Shown: positions 44,653 through 53,792 of the stretch, piece after piece
Numbering within the stretch: the stretch's first letter is position 1
Layout: every line of letters begins with the position of its first letter
Assembly: GCF_004005845.1 (NCBI RefSeq)
Contig: NZ_SADE01000002.1
Span: forward strand, 806,421 to 870,420
Source of the DNA: Hwanghaeella grinnelliae
GTDB taxonomy: Bacteria > Pseudomonadota > Alphaproteobacteria > UBA8366 > Aestuariispiraceae
DNA length: 64,000 nucleotides
Direction of reading: 5' to 3'
Made by a program: the position numbers and the translations under genes
The notes under the pieces: generated by a model
The model's database searches: none
Seen by the model: only the letters and a program-made list of their open reading frames with translations
Told to the model about the DNA's origin: nothing

Positions 44653-45522
44653 ATGTGTGTTGGAGGAGAGGGCCCGGTTCGTGTGGCCGCCATTGCAATA
44701 GTCGCGGTTTTCGCCACCCTGGCCGGCGCTGCTGCCGAAGATACCAGGACGGTACCAGATCTGATAGTCGATACTTCTGAGGCCGAAATGATGCCTGATG
44801 GGACGCTGGCCGTCCCGAAAGGCGAGGAAATCGTTCTGGCCGGCTTGGATGTCGCTTTGGGATTGGCACCGGCTTCGAAAGCCTATCTGCGGGAATTGAG
44901 AGCGCTGCAGCGCGAGCATGGGCCTTGGCGCCTGGTTGGCGCACAGCGCGACCGACATGGGCGACTTGCCGGACGTGTTGAGACGAAGGCCGGCGACTGG
45001 GTACAGGAAAGGATGCTGCGCCTGGGGCTTGCTCGGTTCGCGGGCGGCGTACCCGATAAGGACCAAAGGACGGCGTTGCTGATGGCGGAGCAGGCCGCCC
45101 GGGCCGAAAGGCGGGGCATTTGGCGCAATCCGCGTTATTTTGTACGTCCCGCCGGCGATCCGGACAGCATCTACAACGGTTTTCAGATCGTCGAGGGACA
45201 CGTGCGTGATATTGGGCGGAGCGATGGAACGGTGTTTCTCAACTTCGGCGAGGATTGGCGTGTCGATTTCACCGCCGGTGTGACAGCTCGCCTCCAGCCC
45301 GACGCTCTGCCAAAGACGGCAGAGGGCGTGTCGTTATCGATCTACGACTTGGATGGTCGCATGGTCCGGCTGCGCGGTGTGGTCCGCCGGTACAACGGCC
45401 CCTTCATGGAAATCGTCTCTGCCGATCAGATTGAGTTGTTGCCGAATGCCGAGGCCGACCCGGTCACATTTCGATCAGCAAATCCTTCGGATCTTCCACA
45501 CGATCCAGGATCGACGCTTTGA
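44653..45522 (+). CDS. secreted SNase-like (thermonuclease-fold) protein with degenerate active site
   Basis: About 289 residues with an N-terminal hydrophobic segment (VAAIAIVAVFATLAGAAAE) suggesting export. The region around 90-160 follows the staphylococcal nuclease fold in DRHGRLAGRV, WVQERMLRLGLARFAG and RRGIWRNPRYFV, but the usual catalytic arginine/aspartate/glutamate stretch before it (RLxGIDxPE) reads LAGLDVALG. Nuclease activity is therefore doubtful. The start is unclear: GTG 44581, ATG 44593, ATG 44653 and GTG 44683 are all possible. The 3' end overlaps rpoH by 59 bases on the opposite strand. Confidence 0.7.
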   Translation: MCVGGEGPVRVAAIAIVAVFATLAGAAAEDTRTVPDLIVDTSEAEMMPDGTLAVPKGEEIVLAGLDVALGLAPASKAYLRELRALQREHGPWRLVGAQRDRHGRLAGRVETKAGDWVQERMLRLGLARFAGGVPDKDQRTALLMAEQAARAERRGIWRNPRYFVRPAGDPDSIYNGFQIVEGHVRDIGRSDGTVFLNFGEDWRVDFTAGVTARLQPDALPKTAEGVSLSIYDLDGRMVRLRGVVRRYNGPFMEIVSADQIELLPNAEADPVTFRSANPSDLPHDPGSTL

Positions 45523-46357
45523 GCTTGCCCAAAGCGCGGCTTTCCAACTGGCGGACCCGCTCCTTACTGACGCCTAGACGCCGGCCGAGCTGTTCCAAGG
45601 TCGCGCCGTCTTCAACCATGCGCCTTTCCTTGATGATCACCTGCTCGCGGTCGCTGAGTTCCTCGATGGCTTCAGCCAGCCAGGTCGACCGCGTCTTGGC
45701 GTCATGTGCGCCGGTAACGCTGACTTCCGGGTCGGGGCGGGTATCGGCCAGGAAGTCCTGCCAATTGTCGTCGGACCCATCGGCGATGGTCGCGTTCAGC
45801 GACTTGTCCGAGGCCGACATGCGAAGCTCCATCGATTCCACGTCGCTGATGCCTACATTGAGTTCCTGGGAGACAAATTCGCGGCCTTCCTGAGTCATCC
45901 GGCCGCTTGGAGCGTCGCTGATCCGCGCGCGCAGGCGGCGTAAGTTAAAGAACAGGGATTTTTGGGCAGCGGTGGTGCCGGTGCGCACGATCGACCAGTT
46001 GCGCAGAACATAGTCCTGCATCGCCGAGCGGATCCACCAGGAAGCATAGGTGGAGAACCGGACATCGCGTTCCGGCTCGAACCGTGCTGCGGCCTGCATC
46101 AGACCGACATTGCCTTCCTGCACCAGATCGCCCATCGGCAGTCCGTAGTTCCTGAACTTGGATGCGGTACTGACAACCAAGCGCGCATAGGCGCGAACCA
46201 GTTTATGAAGCGCCTCTTCGTCCTGGTCGTACCGCCATCGCCGCGCCAGGTCCTGCTCTTCCTCGCGGCCGAGAAGCGGCACGTTCATAGATTTGCGGAT
46301 ATAAGACATATTCGCGCGTTGAGTTTGTGGATCGTCGATATGGGCCATGTCACTCAC
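45464..46357 (-). CDS. rpoH: RNA polymerase heat-shock sigma factor sigma-32
   Basis: A 297-residue sigma-70 family protein directing transcription of heat-shock genes. Region 2 is LVQEGNVGLMQAAARFEPER with FSTYASWWIRSAMQDYVLRN; the RpoH-specific box is QKSLFFNLRRL; region 4 HTH is LEQLGRRLGVSKERVRQLES. GAGGGAG lies eight bases before the start. Alphaproteobacteria often carry more than one rpoH, so this may be one of several. It is convergent with the SNase-like gene and overlaps it by 59 bases. Confidence 0.96.
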   Translation of the reverse strand: MSDMAHIDDPQTQRANMSYIRKSMNVPLLGREEEQDLARRWRYDQDEEALHKLVRAYARLVVSTASKFRNYGLPMGDLVQEGNVGLMQAAARFEPERDVRFSTYASWWIRSAMQDYVLRNWSIVRTGTTAAQKSLFFNLRRLRARISDAPSGRMTQEGREFVSQELNVGISDVESMELRMSASDKSLNATIADGSDDNWQDFLADTRPDPEVSVTGAHDAKTRSTWLAEAIEELSDREQVIIKERRMVEDGATLEQLGRRLGVSKERVRQLESRALGKLKASILDRVEDPKDLLIEM

Positions 46358-46641
46358 TCCCTCATCCTAAAGACTTCCGATCAAACGAACCCGCCTGACT
46401 ATATATACCTACTCTTACGGTTGGTTATTGCGATTGGACCATCTAGCCATCTCACTTATCTGAGAGGACGGGCGCGGAAAGACGACTCTGCGAAGGGCGA
46501 AAAGAGAGAGAATTCAAGAATTATTTAATGAAAACAAATTCATACAATGTCGGATCAAAGGATCGTTCGTTGATTGAGGACCCTTTGGAAAGGAAGAGTT
46601 GACTGCGGTAGCTGACTATTTTTCCTGGTCCGCGGCGAAGG
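46358..46641. other. upstream region of rpoH
   Basis: A relatively AT-rich 284-base stretch with no gene. A minus-strand TATATA at 46400-46407 could be a -10 element for rpoH, but no matching -35 is visible. The middle (46500-46560) is the most AT-rich DNA in the neighbourhood. Confidence 0.35.
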
Positions 46642-47505
46642 TCAGACCGTTACAACGTCTTCCAACGCACCCTCGCGCGTCAGGCAGGCCGCTATCAGTG
46701 TACCGCCGCGGCCCGCGCCACCGTCGAGGGAGACCGTATAGTCGGTTTCAATCAAGCCGCGGTGATCAGGGTCGTATCCACGGACGATTTTCCGAAACCC
46801 CCGATAGGGCTCATTGATCGCTTCAAAGCTCCGGGGGGCCCACCAAAGCGCATCCGCCTGCCCCTGAAGCGGTTTGGTATTGTCCAAACCCGCCGCGACG
46901 AACAGCACGGTTTCCTCTTCCGTAAAGGCGGCGCGTTTCAGCTTCGTGATCAGAATTTCCTGGCCGGCATGGGACTTCAACCGCCGACGGATGTCGGTCG
47001 TCCAATAAGTCAGTCCCAAAGTGCCTTCCTTGGCGGCCTTATAGCCTTCCGCGGCATCGGTTCCATAGGCCAACAGCGTCGCTTCCAGGCCTCGGTGAAG
47101 CATCCAGTCCAACAGATCCTGCGGACGCGCGGCAAACTGAATCTGCAGCAGTTTCTGGAACATCTCCTCCTGCGCACCGCGCAGCATGACGAAGTCGTCC
47201 TCGTGCACGTAAGGCGGCTGTGCCATGAACCAGCACCTGAAACGCAGAATTTCCGTCAGTACTTCCGTCACGTCATTGCCGAAACCCATATAATTTCCGA
47301 GATAGACCATGCAGTCGCCGGGTTTCAGCCGTGTGGCGATGGCGTCGTGCAACTTTTCCAGCTTGTAGATTTCGCCATGGATGGCCCCAACGGCCCAGAT
47401 GCGCCCATTCTTTCCGGGCGCAGGTTTTCGAAGAACCGGATAGAACTGGTCGACATTGCCGCGGGAACGGACCTGGGTGGTCGTACTGTGTGAAGGCGCG
47501 GCCAT
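46642..47505 (-). CDS. metallophosphoesterase-fold protein lacking metal ligands
   Basis: A 287-residue protein that aligns by order of motifs with PPP-type phosphatases, but each metal-binding motif is altered: GDxHG reads GAIHG, GDxVDRG reads GNYMGFG, and GNHE reads RGAQEE. The rest (PPYVHEDDFVML, ALWWAPRSF, the closing YDPDHRGLIETDYTVSLDGG) fits the family's C-terminal half. It probably does not dephosphorylate and may bind or scaffold. An upstream ATG at 47517 lies against GGGGA too closely, so 47505 is preferred. It lies upstream of rpoH on the same strand, 284 bases away. Confidence 0.78.
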   Translation of the reverse strand: MAAPSHSTTTQVRSRGNVDQFYPVLRKPAPGKNGRIWAVGAIHGEIYKLEKLHDAIATRLKPGDCMVYLGNYMGFGNDVTEVLTEILRFRCWFMAQPPYVHEDDFVMLRGAQEEMFQKLLQIQFAARPQDLLDWMLHRGLEATLLAYGTDAAEGYKAAKEGTLGLTYWTTDIRRRLKSHAGQEILITKLKRAAFTEEETVLFVAAGLDNTKPLQGQADALWWAPRSFEAINEPYRGFRKIVRGYDPDHRGLIETDYTVSLDGGAGRGGTLIAACLTREGALEDVVTV

Positions 47506-47600
47506 GCGCTGTCCCATTCCCCTGTCCCATAGCCGTGCCCCGATGCCTCGCCGACGGCTGAGGCCGATCTTCGCGGCCGGAGATTATTGTGTTTCAAGAA

Positions 47601-47689
47601 GGTCGAAGGCTATCGGCTTTGGCGACGGCTGGGAAGCCCCCCGCAACTGTTGGGGAGCACAACGCCACCCGCAGGATCGAGAGCGGGAA
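47601..47689 (+). ncRNA. cobalamin-riboswitch-like remnant
   Basis: On the plus strand the order GGT (47601), GGGAAG (47631), CCCCCGCAACTGT (47638-47650), GGGGAG (47652-47657), GCCAC (47664) and GGGAA (47685) follows the cobalamin riboswitch core. The hairpin normally between GGGAA and CCCGCAACTGT and the terminal B12-box AGGAGACC are missing. No plus-strand gene follows; carD is convergent. It may be a decayed riboswitch or a chance match. Confidence 0.35.
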
Positions 47690-47710
47690 TAGAGTAGGGG
47701 CAAGGCCGGC

Positions 47711-47744
47711 AAAAGCAACGGGGCCCGCAAATGCGCGGACCCCG
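47711..47744 (-). terminator. intrinsic terminator after carD
   Basis: Minus-strand stem CGGGGTCCGC / GCGGGCCCCG (47719-47744, one mismatch, 6-base loop) followed by TTGCTTTT (47711-47718), 58 bases past the carD stop. Confidence 0.65.
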
Positions 47745-47801
47745 CAAAACTTTCAACAGACATGGCTACGACATTCCGGCTGGGCCGGGTGCCGCTGGCG
47801 C

Positions 47802-48305
47802 TTACGCGGCGGCTTTCTGCAACATGTCTTCCAGCTTCTCGGCGGCTTCTTCCTCACCGATCGCTTCGACGGCGGCGAATTCACGCGCCAAGCGGTCCAG
47901 CGCTGCTTGGTAAAGCTGGCGTTCACTGTAGGACTGGTCCGGCTGATTGGCATTTCGGAACAGGTCACGGACAACTTCAGCGATCGCAATCGGGTCGCCG
48001 GAGTTGATCTTCGCTTCATATTCCTGGGCGCGGCGTGACCACATGGTCCGACGCACGCGGCTTTTGCCCTTCAGGGTTTTCAGGGCGGATTTCATTTGGT
48101 CAGGGGAAGACAGTTTCCGCAGCCCGGAATCGTCCGCCTTCGCGACGGGAACGCGCAGGATCATTCGGTCCTTGTCGAACTCGATGACAATGAGCTCAAG
48201 GGCCATGCCCGCAATTTCCTGCTGCTCGATGCCTTTGACCATACCGACGCCATGCGTGGGGTAAACGACATGGTCGCCAGCTTGATACTTCGTGCCTTTC
48301 GACAT
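47802..48305 (-). CDS. carD: CarD family transcriptional regulator
   Basis: A 167-residue CarD/CdnL protein that binds the RNA polymerase beta subunit and stabilises open complexes. It has the N-terminal Tudor-like domain (GDHVVYPTHGVGMVKGIEQQ, MALELIVIEFDKDRMILRVP) and a helical C-terminal half ending EDMLQKAAA. The ATG at 48305 is preferred over the upstream open frame because the protein then begins in the normal place. A good terminator follows. It lies downstream of fdxA on the same strand, with a fdxA terminator between. Confidence 0.94.
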   Translation of the reverse strand: MSKGTKYQAGDHVVYPTHGVGMVKGIEQQEIAGMALELIVIEFDKDRMILRVPVAKADDSGLRKLSSPDQMKSALKTLKGKSRVRRTMWSRRAQEYEAKINSGDPIAIAEVVRDLFRNANQPDQSYSERQLYQAALDRLAREFAAVEAIGEEEAAEKLEDMLQKAAA

Positions 48306-48768
48306 TCTTGCCTCAATCCTTGTTTCAAAACCTACAGACCGGAACCGCGCCGATACGGCCGATCCGAAACCAACAGACAAAGGGCATGCCGCCCGCATGG
48401 ATCACTCCGGAACGATCCGTTCGGTCATTCGGGCACGGTATCGGCCGCTTCCCGTATTTGACCGGCCCCGAAATGCGCCTAGGTAAAAGACAAATCGGGG
48501 TCAGAGACAAAAAGGACCATTACCGCCGCGCCTGTTCAGAAACGACGCCTCGGGCCAGTCCTTCTTCATCGATCGGTTGATCCGCCCGATCTCCATCCCT
48601 ATTTCGGTCGTGCCGCCGCCTGATCACAAAAACCGTCAAGGCGACCCTTGCACAAAGGTGATGGCGACGCTCTCCAAGCCAATTACAAAACAGAACAGGC
48701 CGAAGAAAAACGCCCCAGGCGGGTTAGGCCAGGGATCTTTCCGCCAACTTTGTAGGGTATACATAGCA
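48306..48768. other. intergenic region upstream of carD
   Basis: No gene supported. This region must contain the carD promoter on the minus strand, but no clear -35/-10 pair stands out. A plus-strand open frame (48577-49017) crosses the fdxA terminator and most of fdxA antisense and is judged non-coding. Confidence 0.4.
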
Positions 48769-48795
48769 CAAAAAAGGGGCTTTTCCCAGCCCCTT
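48769..48795 (-). terminator. intrinsic terminator after fdxA
   Basis: Minus-strand AAGGGGCT-GGGAAA-AGCCCCTT (48774-48795) directly followed by a run of six T (48770-48775), about 100 bases past the fdxA stop. Confidence 0.85.
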
Positions 48796-48824
48796 CATTC
48801 CGCAATGCATTTGTATCATGGACT

Positions 48825-48879
48825 TACCGCAATGCGGTATCGCGATCCGGGGCCGGGGACGGACCGATTTGGTCCGTCC
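48825..48879 (-). other. two hairpins in the fdxA 3' untranslated region
   Basis: TACCGCA-A-TGCGGTA (48825-48839) is a near-perfect palindrome and GGACGGACC-GATTT-GGTCCGTCC (48857-48879) is a 9-bp hairpin. Both lie between the fdxA stop and its terminator and may affect message stability. Confidence 0.5.
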
Positions 48880-48893
48880 GGGGCCGTGGGCGG

Positions 48894-49232
48894 TCAGTTG
48901 CCCTTGCCCGGTGCCTCCGAGAAAAACTGCTCGAACTTGTTCTCAACCTTTGCGAACTCATCCGCGTCGTCCGGCGCATCGCCCTTAACGGTAATGTTCG
49001 GCCACTTTTCCGAATAGTCGCGGTTCAGCTCCAGCCATTTCTCGGCTTCGCCTTCCGTATCGGGCAAAATAGCTTCCGCCGGGCATTCGGGTTCGCACAC
49101 GCCGCAGTCGATGCATTCATCCGGGTGGATCACCAGCATGTTCTCGCCTTCGTAGAAGCAATCGACAGGGCAGACTTCCACGCAATCCTGATACTTGCAC
49201 TTGATGCAGGCCTCGGTGACCACATAGGTCAT
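48894..49232 (-). CDS. fdxA: 7Fe ferredoxin FdxA
   Basis: A 112-residue ferredoxin of the FdxA family. It has [10 protein letters not shown] for the first cluster set and [13 protein letters not shown] for the 4Fe cluster, plus the family C-terminal extension ([19 protein letters not shown]). It should carry one 3Fe-4S and one 4Fe-4S cluster and serve as a cytoplasmic electron carrier. It ends with an excellent terminator. carD lies downstream. Confidence 0.96.
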   Translation of the reverse strand: MTYVVTEACIKCKYQDCVEVCPVDCFYEGENMLVIHPDECIDCGVCEPECPAEAILPDTEGEAEKWLELNRDYSEKWPNITVKGDAPDDADEFAKVENKFEQFFSEAPGKGN

Positions 49233-49411
49233 GCTTTTCTCCTTACGCTACTCCATCACGACCGCGGGATTCTTTAAGCGCCGCCGCAGGGAACCGTCCA
49301 AATTCGGCGACAGGTATATCGCATTCAACTTGCTGGGCAATACCATTTCGCGATACGCCGTTGCGGCAACCCGCGAAGTTAGATCAAACGACGGTGACTG
49401 GAAGACCGATC

Positions 49412-50032
49412 ATGGAAGACCCGCGCCGCGTCTCGCCCGCCTTTGCCCGGAACGCCGAGCCGATCTTGACGGTGTTGGATCGTGTCCTGCCGCCTGTTGG
49501 AACGGTGCTGGAAATTGCCAGCGGTCCAGGCGAACACGCAGTCTTCTTCAGCCGAAATCTTGCTTCGGGGCGCTATGATTGGCGTTGGCAGCCCACGGAT
49601 ATCGACCTGGATAACCTGACAAGCATCGACGCCCATGCAAGGGCGCTTGAAGGAAGGGAAGAGGTCCTGCTGCCTGCGAAGCACCTGGACGCGAGCGCCG
49701 CCGTTTGGCCGGTCGAGCGGGCAGACGCCGTGGTCTGCATCAACATGATCCACATCGCCCCATGGGCGGCTTGCGCGGGATTGTTGCGGGGGGCTGGGCG
49801 GGTCTTGCCCAAGGACGGTGTGCTCTACCTCTATGGCCCCTTCAAGCGAGGGGGCGCCCATACCGCGCCGACCAATGAGGCATTCGACGCTTCGCTTCGC
49901 GCACGCGACGCGTCATGGGGGATACGCGACTTGGACGACGTTGCGGCGCTCGCCGCTGAGCACGGATTTGGTCTGGATGACACCGTCGAGATGCCCGCCA
50001 ACAACCTGTCGGTGGTGTTCCGAAAGGAATAG
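49412..50032 (+). CDS. DUF938 family SAM-dependent methyltransferase-like protein
   Basis: A 206-residue Rossmann-fold protein. SFARNAEPIL near the N-terminus and VLEIASGPGEHAVFFSR (SAM-binding motif I), DWRWQPTDID and INMIHIAPW match DUF938. The ATG at 49412 has GGAAG upstream; the open frame extends to 49361 without a better site. It is tail to tail with purH and head to head with fdxA. Substrate unknown. Confidence 0.86.
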   Translation: MEDPRRVSPAFARNAEPILTVLDRVLPPVGTVLEIASGPGEHAVFFSRNLASGRYDWRWQPTDIDLDNLTSIDAHARALEGREEVLLPAKHLDASAAVWPVERADAVVCINMIHIAPWAACAGLLRGAGRVLPKDGVLYLYGPFKRGGAHTAPTNEAFDASLRARDASWGIRDLDDVAALAAEHGFGLDDTVEMPANNLSVVFRKE

Positions 50033-50082
50033 CGGTTTTTCCTGAAATTCCCGAGTGCCGGCAGGCGCAGGCGCCAAAAACC

Positions 50083-51636
50083 CTAGTGCCGGAAGTGGCG
50101 CATACCCGTGAACACCATGGCGATGCCGGCGTCGTCGGCCGCCTTGATAACCTCTTCGTCCCGCATTGAACCGCCGGGCTGAATTGCCGCGGTGGCACCG
50201 GCTTCGATCGCGGACAGCAAACCATCAGCGAAGGGGAAGAACGCGTCGCTGGCCACCACCGAATTCTGCGTGCCCTGCTGCGTTTCTGACTTGCTCGCAG
50301 CGATGCGCGAAGAGTCGACTCGGCTCATCTGCCCGGCGCCGATGCCGACCGTCGCATTGTCGCGGACATAGACGATGGCGTTGCTCTTCACATGTTTGCA
50401 AACGTTCCAGGCGAACATCATGTCGCGCCATTCCGCTTCCGTGGGCTGACGCTTGGTGACGACCTTGCAGTCTTCGCGCGTGACATGACCGTGATCGGCG
50501 GTCTGGGCAAGGAACCCGCCGGAAATGGTCCGCAGGACGTTTTGTTTGGACGACGCCTTCGGCATCTCTCCGGTAACGAGGACACGCAGGTTTTTCTTCT
50601 CAGACAGGATCGTCATGGCCTCTTCGGTCGCTGCCGGGGCGATGATCACCTCAAGGAAAAGCTCGGTCATTTTCTTGGCCAGATCTGCGTCGATCGGGCG
50701 GTTGACCGCGACGACACCGCCGAAGGCCGACACCGGGTCGCATGCAAGCGCCTTGTCCCAGGCCTGGGCCAGGGTATCGCCTGTGGCCACGCCACAGGGA
50801 TTGGCGTGTTTCACGATGACGATAACTGGCTCTTCGAACTCGGCAGCCGCCATCAAGGCGCCATCGCCGTCATTGTAATTGTTGTAGCTGAGGTCCTTGC
50901 CCTGCAGTTGTTTCGCCGTCGCGATGCCCGGTTCATGCGGCGTGCGCCGATAGACGGCAGCCTTCTGATGCGGGTTCTCGCCATAGCGCAGTTCCTGCTG
51001 GCGGCGGCCTGAAACGGTCAATCGTTTCGGCCATAGCGTGCCCTGCTGGCGCGCAAGCCAATCGGAAATCGTGGCGTCATAGGAAGACGTGCGGGCATAG
51101 GCCTCACGGGCCAACCAGGCGCGGAGCTCGGGGCTGACAGCGCCGTTCTGTTCGTCCATGTCGCGAATAACGGATTCGTACTCGCCCGGGTCGGTCACCA
51201 CGGAAACATAGGCATGGTTCTTCGCCGCGGCGCGAATCATGGCCGGGCCGCCGATATCGATGTTTTCGATACAGGTGTCGTAGTCCGCGCCGGACGCGAT
51301 GGTTTCCGCGAACGGGTATAGATTGACCACCACCATGTCGATCGGGTCGATGCTATGGCCTTCCATCGCGGTACGGTGCTTGGGGTCGTCCCGATTTGCC
51401 AGAATACCGCCGTGGATCATCGGATGCAGGGTCTTCACGCGGCCGTCCAGGATTTCCGGGAATCCGGTATGGGCGGAGACCTCGGTCACAGCCAATCCCG
51501 CTTCCTTCAGTGCTTTCGCCGTTCCGCCCGTGGACAGCAAACGAACCTTGTGCCGGGCCAGCGCCGTCGCGAATTCGATCAACCCGGTCTTGTCCGACAC
51601 GGAAATCAGCGCGCGCGCAATGGGTTTTTCGGCCAT
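50083..51636 (-). CDS. purH: bifunctional AICAR transformylase/IMP cyclohydrolase
   Basis: A 517-residue enzyme for the last two steps of purine synthesis. The cyclohydrolase domain has [16 protein letters not shown] and [16 protein letters not shown]; the transformylase domain has [16 protein letters not shown] with the catalytic Lys-His and ends [23 protein letters not shown] at 51639 precedes the ATG at 51636; GGAGA upstream suits the ATG. In many alphaproteobacteria purH follows the heparinase-like gene and rpe; here a polysaccharide cluster lies between. Confidence 0.96.
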   Translation of the reverse strand: MAEKPIARALISVSDKTGLIEFATALARHKVRLLSTGGTAKALKEAGLAVTEVSAHTGFPEILDGRVKTLHPMIHGGILANRDDPKHRTAMEGHSIDPIDMVVVNLYPFAETIASGADYDTCIENIDIGGPAMIRAAAKNHAYVSVVTDPGEYESVIRDMDEQNGAVSPELRAWLAREAYARTSSYDATISDWLARQQGTLWPKRLTVSGRRQQELRYGENPHQKAAVYRRTPHEPGIATAKQLQGKDLSYNNYNDGDGALMAAAEFEEPVIVIVKHANPCGVATGDTLAQAWDKALACDPVSAFGGVVAVNRPIDADLAKKMTELFLEVIIAPAATEEAMTILSEKKNLRVLVTGEMPKASSKQNVLRTISGGFLAQTADHGHVTREDCKVVTKRQPTEAEWRDMMFAWNVCKHVKSNAIVYVRDNATVGIGAGQMSRVDSSRIAASKSETQQGTQNSVVASDAFFPFADGLLSAIEAGATAAIQPGGSMRDEEVIKAADDAGIAMVFTGMRHFRH

Positions 51637-51756
51637 CAATTTCTCCTACTCTCTGCCGTCATGGCGTATGCAGGGTTGATACTGTTTCCCGCCGTCAGGT
51701 CAATGCCGCGATGGGGCAAACAGCCGATTCGGCCCCGATTAACGTCTAGATTTTAT

Positions 51757-53727
51757 TTATTGGGCGGCGAGGCGGTCGGCGTTTTCGTGTGCGTCGCTGC
51801 CATCCGCTGACAGCAGGGATACAACCCCGGTATCGGGTTTGTATTCGGGAACGAGCCGGCACAGCAACCGCAAAGCCTCAACGCGGTCGCGCTGGGCTGC
51901 GTGATCGCGCAACATCTCAAGGTCGTCGGTCAGCGACGCCAAATCACTGACGCGCGGGGCGGCAAGGGTCATACCGGTCGTATCGCCTTCGACCACTTCC
52001 TCCTGATCATGCAGAAGCTCTTCGAACAGCTTTTCACCGGGTCGCAACTTGGTGAATTCCACGGCGACGTCTTTTCCGGGCTCCAACCCGGCGAGTTGTA
52101 TCATGCGGTTGGCGAGATCGAGGATTTTGACCGGTTCTCCCATATCCAGGACGAATATCTTGCCCCGGGTCTGGTGCGCGTCTCGCAACGCGGTGGTCGC
52201 AGCCTGAAGAACCAATTCAACGGCTTCACGGACCGTCATGAAATACCGCTTCATGTCCGGATGTGTGACGGTCAGCGGGCCGCCGCGTTGCAATTGCTTT
52301 TGAAACAGCGGCACGACGGAACCGGTCGATCCCAAGACATTCCCGAATCGGACGGCAACAAATCGCGTGTCGCCGGTTTCTCCCTGGCGGCCGCTGGCGT
52401 CCATCGCTTGGATGTAAGCTTCCGCCAAACGCTTTGTCGCCCCCATGACATTGGTCGGATTGACCGCTTTGTCGGTGGAGATCTGAACCATGCACCGAAC
52501 GCCGGCGGCGCGGCAGGCATCGGCGACGATGCGGCTGCCCATCACATTGGTCAAAATACCCTCTAACGGGTTCGCCTCCACCATCGGCACATGTTTCAAG
52601 GCGGCCGCGTGGAACACGATTTCCGGCTTCTCCCGCTCGAACGCGGTGCGAACCCGGCCGGGGTCCCGGACATTGCCCAGGATGGTGGCCCGGTCGACAT
52701 CGGGGAACTCGATGCTCAATTCCTGATCGATCTCATAAAGGTGGAATTCGGAATTATCGAGCAGGGTGAGGCGCGATGGGCCCAAGGCAGCGATCTGCCG
52801 CGTCAGTTCCGAGCCGATCGTGCCACCCGCGCCGGTGACCAGCACCCGTTTGCCGCGGACCATGGCATCGATGGCGGGCCGGTCGAGCGCATTCTGAGGA
52901 CGACCCAAGAGGTCTTCCACATCGATAGGCTTAATTCGGATTGCGCCATCGCTGCCTTCGGCCCGCAACTCGCTCAATTTCGGCAAACGGGCCACGGTCA
53001 TCCCGTAGGCTGAGGCAAGATCCTGCAATTCCCGAACGGCCGGGCCGGCGATCTTGTCCGTCGTGATGACAAGCCGTTGGGGTTTCGGGTTGAACGCCCT
53101 ATCGGCAAGCATCTTGCGCAGAACATCGACATTGCCCTGCACGATGATGCCGTGGATGGCGCGCCCGACGCGGGACCCTTTCTGGTCGAAAATAGCGAGT
53201 ACCCTGTACGCGGCATGCCGGTTACGCTTCATATCGCGGAGGAACAGTTCCGCCGCATCGCCGGCGCCGATCAGAATGACGGGTATCGCATTGCCGCTCG
53301 CCGCAAGGGCCATGCGGTCGAGGCGCCTGTCCTTCAGGATACGGTAAACGAAGCGCGGGCCGCCCAGCATCGCGATGAGCAGAAACCACTGAATGATGGG
53401 GACACTACGCGGGAAATGCTCAAGCCGGGCCACCAGGAAGAGGATTGGCAGCAAGATCAGGATCGCAATGGTGACAGATCGGGTGATCGCGACCATGTCG
53501 TGGACCGACGCATAAGCCCATACGCCTTGATACATCTTGCTGAAACGGAACACGACAGCGGAAACGACGACGAATATTACCGTCGCTTCCAACAGAAAAT
53601 TGCTCGCATAGAATTCGAATTGCTGGCCGGTGCGCAGCCAAAGCGCCAAGGGCACGGAGACCCCCGACATGACAAGGTCATGGAAAAAGGCAAAGCGCGC
53701 GCGCTGATGGTGGGGCAGCAATTTCAT
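51757..53727 (-). CDS. membrane nucleotide-sugar 4,6-dehydratase (CapD/WbpM/PglF family)
   Basis: A 656-residue inner-membrane enzyme. Four or five N-terminal membrane segments (to about 130) are followed by a CoA-binding-like domain (NAIPVILIGAGDAAELFL) and a C-terminal short-chain dehydrogenase domain with VLVTGAGGTIGSELTRQI and QISTDKAVNPTNVMGATKR. Such enzymes make UDP-4-keto-6-deoxy sugars that become QuiNAc, FucNAc or bacillosamine on surface glycans. It follows the epimerase on the same strand and precedes purH. Exact stereochemistry is not visible. Confidence 0.9.
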   Translation of the reverse strand: MKLLPHHQRARFAFFHDLVMSGVSVPLALWLRTGQQFEFYASNFLLEATVIFVVVSAVVFRFSKMYQGVWAYASVHDMVAITRSVTIAILILLPILFLVARLEHFPRSVPIIQWFLLIAMLGGPRFVYRILKDRRLDRMALAASGNAIPVILIGAGDAAELFLRDMKRNRHAAYRVLAIFDQKGSRVGRAIHGIIVQGNVDVLRKMLADRAFNPKPQRLVITTDKIAGPAVRELQDLASAYGMTVARLPKLSELRAEGSDGAIRIKPIDVEDLLGRPQNALDRPAIDAMVRGKRVLVTGAGGTIGSELTRQIAALGPSRLTLLDNSEFHLYEIDQELSIEFPDVDRATILGNVRDPGRVRTAFEREKPEIVFHAAALKHVPMVEANPLEGILTNVMGSRIVADACRAAGVRCMVQISTDKAVNPTNVMGATKRLAEAYIQAMDASGRQGETGDTRFVAVRFGNVLGSTGSVVPLFQKQLQRGGPLTVTHPDMKRYFMTVREAVELVLQAATTALRDAHQTRGKIFVLDMGEPVKILDLANRMIQLAGLEPGKDVAVEFTKLRPGEKLFEELLHDQEEVVEGDTTGMTLAAPRVSDLASLTDDLEMLRDHAAQRDRVEALRLLCRLVPEYKPDTGVVSLLSADGSDAHENADRLAAQ

Positions 53728-53792
53728 GGTCTGTTCATACTGACCCCTGCGTTACGCGGCAAGCGGCGACAAAGCGCCGATGAGGTGCCCGA

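Noticed and set aside
48577-49017. 146-codon plus-strand open frame
   Set aside because: Overlaps fdxA, its hairpins and its terminator antisense.
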